From positions 1 to 64,000 of the forward strand of contig CAILWV010000013.1 in the NCBI GenBank assembly GCA_903838055.1: 64,000 nucleotides of DNA, given 5' to 3'. Under the pieces are notes generated by a model, which did no database searches, was not told the origin of the DNA, and saw only the letters and a list, made by a program, of their open reading frames with translations. Position 1 is the first letter of the stretch, and each line of letters starts with the position of its first letter. This document shows, piece after piece, positions 63,705-64,000 of the stretch. A program made the translations under genes and the position numbers. This stretch comes from an uncultured Bacteroidota bacterium (GTDB taxonomy: Bacteria; Bacteroidota; Bacteroidia; Flavobacteriales; Flavobacteriaceae).

Positions 63705-63965
63705 ATGGAAGATAAAAGAAATTTAAGAAAAGAAAGAATTGGTGTAGTTACTAGCAACAAAATGGAGAAATCTATAGTTGTTTCTGAAACAAGAAGAGTA
63801 AAGCATCCAATGTATGGTAAGTTCGTGTTAAAAACAAAAAAATATGTTGCACACGACGAAACAAATGACTGTAATATTGGAGATACAGTAAAGATCATGG
63901 AAACAAGACCTTTATCAAAATCTAAATGTTGGAGATTAGTTGAAATCATTGAAAGAGCGAAATAA
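63705..63965 (+). CDS. rpsQ: 30S ribosomal protein S17
   Basis: [34 protein letters not shown]. Confidence 0.97.
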   Translation: MEDKRNLRKERIGVVTSNKMEKSIVVSETRRVKHPMYGKFVLKTKKYVAHDETNDCNIGDTVKIMETRPLSKSKCWRLVEIIERAK

Positions 63966-63967
63966 TT

Positions 63968-64000
63968 ATGTTACAACAAGAATCAAGATTAAAAGTAGCA
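63968..64000 (+). CDS. rplN: 50S ribosomal protein L14, partial at window edge
   Basis: MLQQESRLKVA..., canonical L14 N-terminus and position. Confidence 0.93.
   Translation, partial: MLQQESRLKVA

Overview
This is a low-GC Bacteroidota (Flavobacteriaceae/Flavobacterium-like) chromosomal window. The family assignment rests on the AT-rich sequence, several TAnnTTTG -7 boxes, a T9SS sorting domain, GSIII-type glutamine synthetase, IcmF, S46 peptidase and gene order. Most of it is core genome: pyrF, icmF, glnN, a purM-like gene, htpG, tRNA-Tyr, mlaE/mlaF-like genes, gcvP, an M3 peptidase, purE/purK, hpt, adk, obgE, radC, rarA and rlmB. It ends in the str-S10 ribosomal protein region (rpsL-rpsG-fusA-rpsJ-rplC...rpsQ-rplN). 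A partial IS982-like transposase lies at the left edge. The main accessory region is about 16.4-21.9 kb. It holds a T9SS/collagen-like surface gene set, then a toxin-antitoxin-rich island of DUF6934-like + 52-aa ORF, mntA with a truncated hepT, and higBA. That island is interleaved with a 222-bp tandem, hairpin-rich repeat that carries its own terminator-like stem-loop. The strongest unexpected signals are: (1) a split DUF4369/thioredoxin lipoprotein gene whose halves meet at an A10 run containing A_AAA_AAG, directly before a stop codon and 6 nt upstream of a perfect 6-bp hairpin (dnaX-like -1 frameshift architecture); (2) the repeat/TA island with a possible undescribed DUF6934 + small-protein pair; (3) a second dispersed structured repeat family of four copies with conserved flanks, a hypervariable hairpin and one compensatory pair; (4) regulatory-looking structures at glnN, rpsJ-rplC, the IS982-like start and the leader of a CNNM-type gene. 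All calls come from reading the sequence and the supplied ORF track; no database search was possible.
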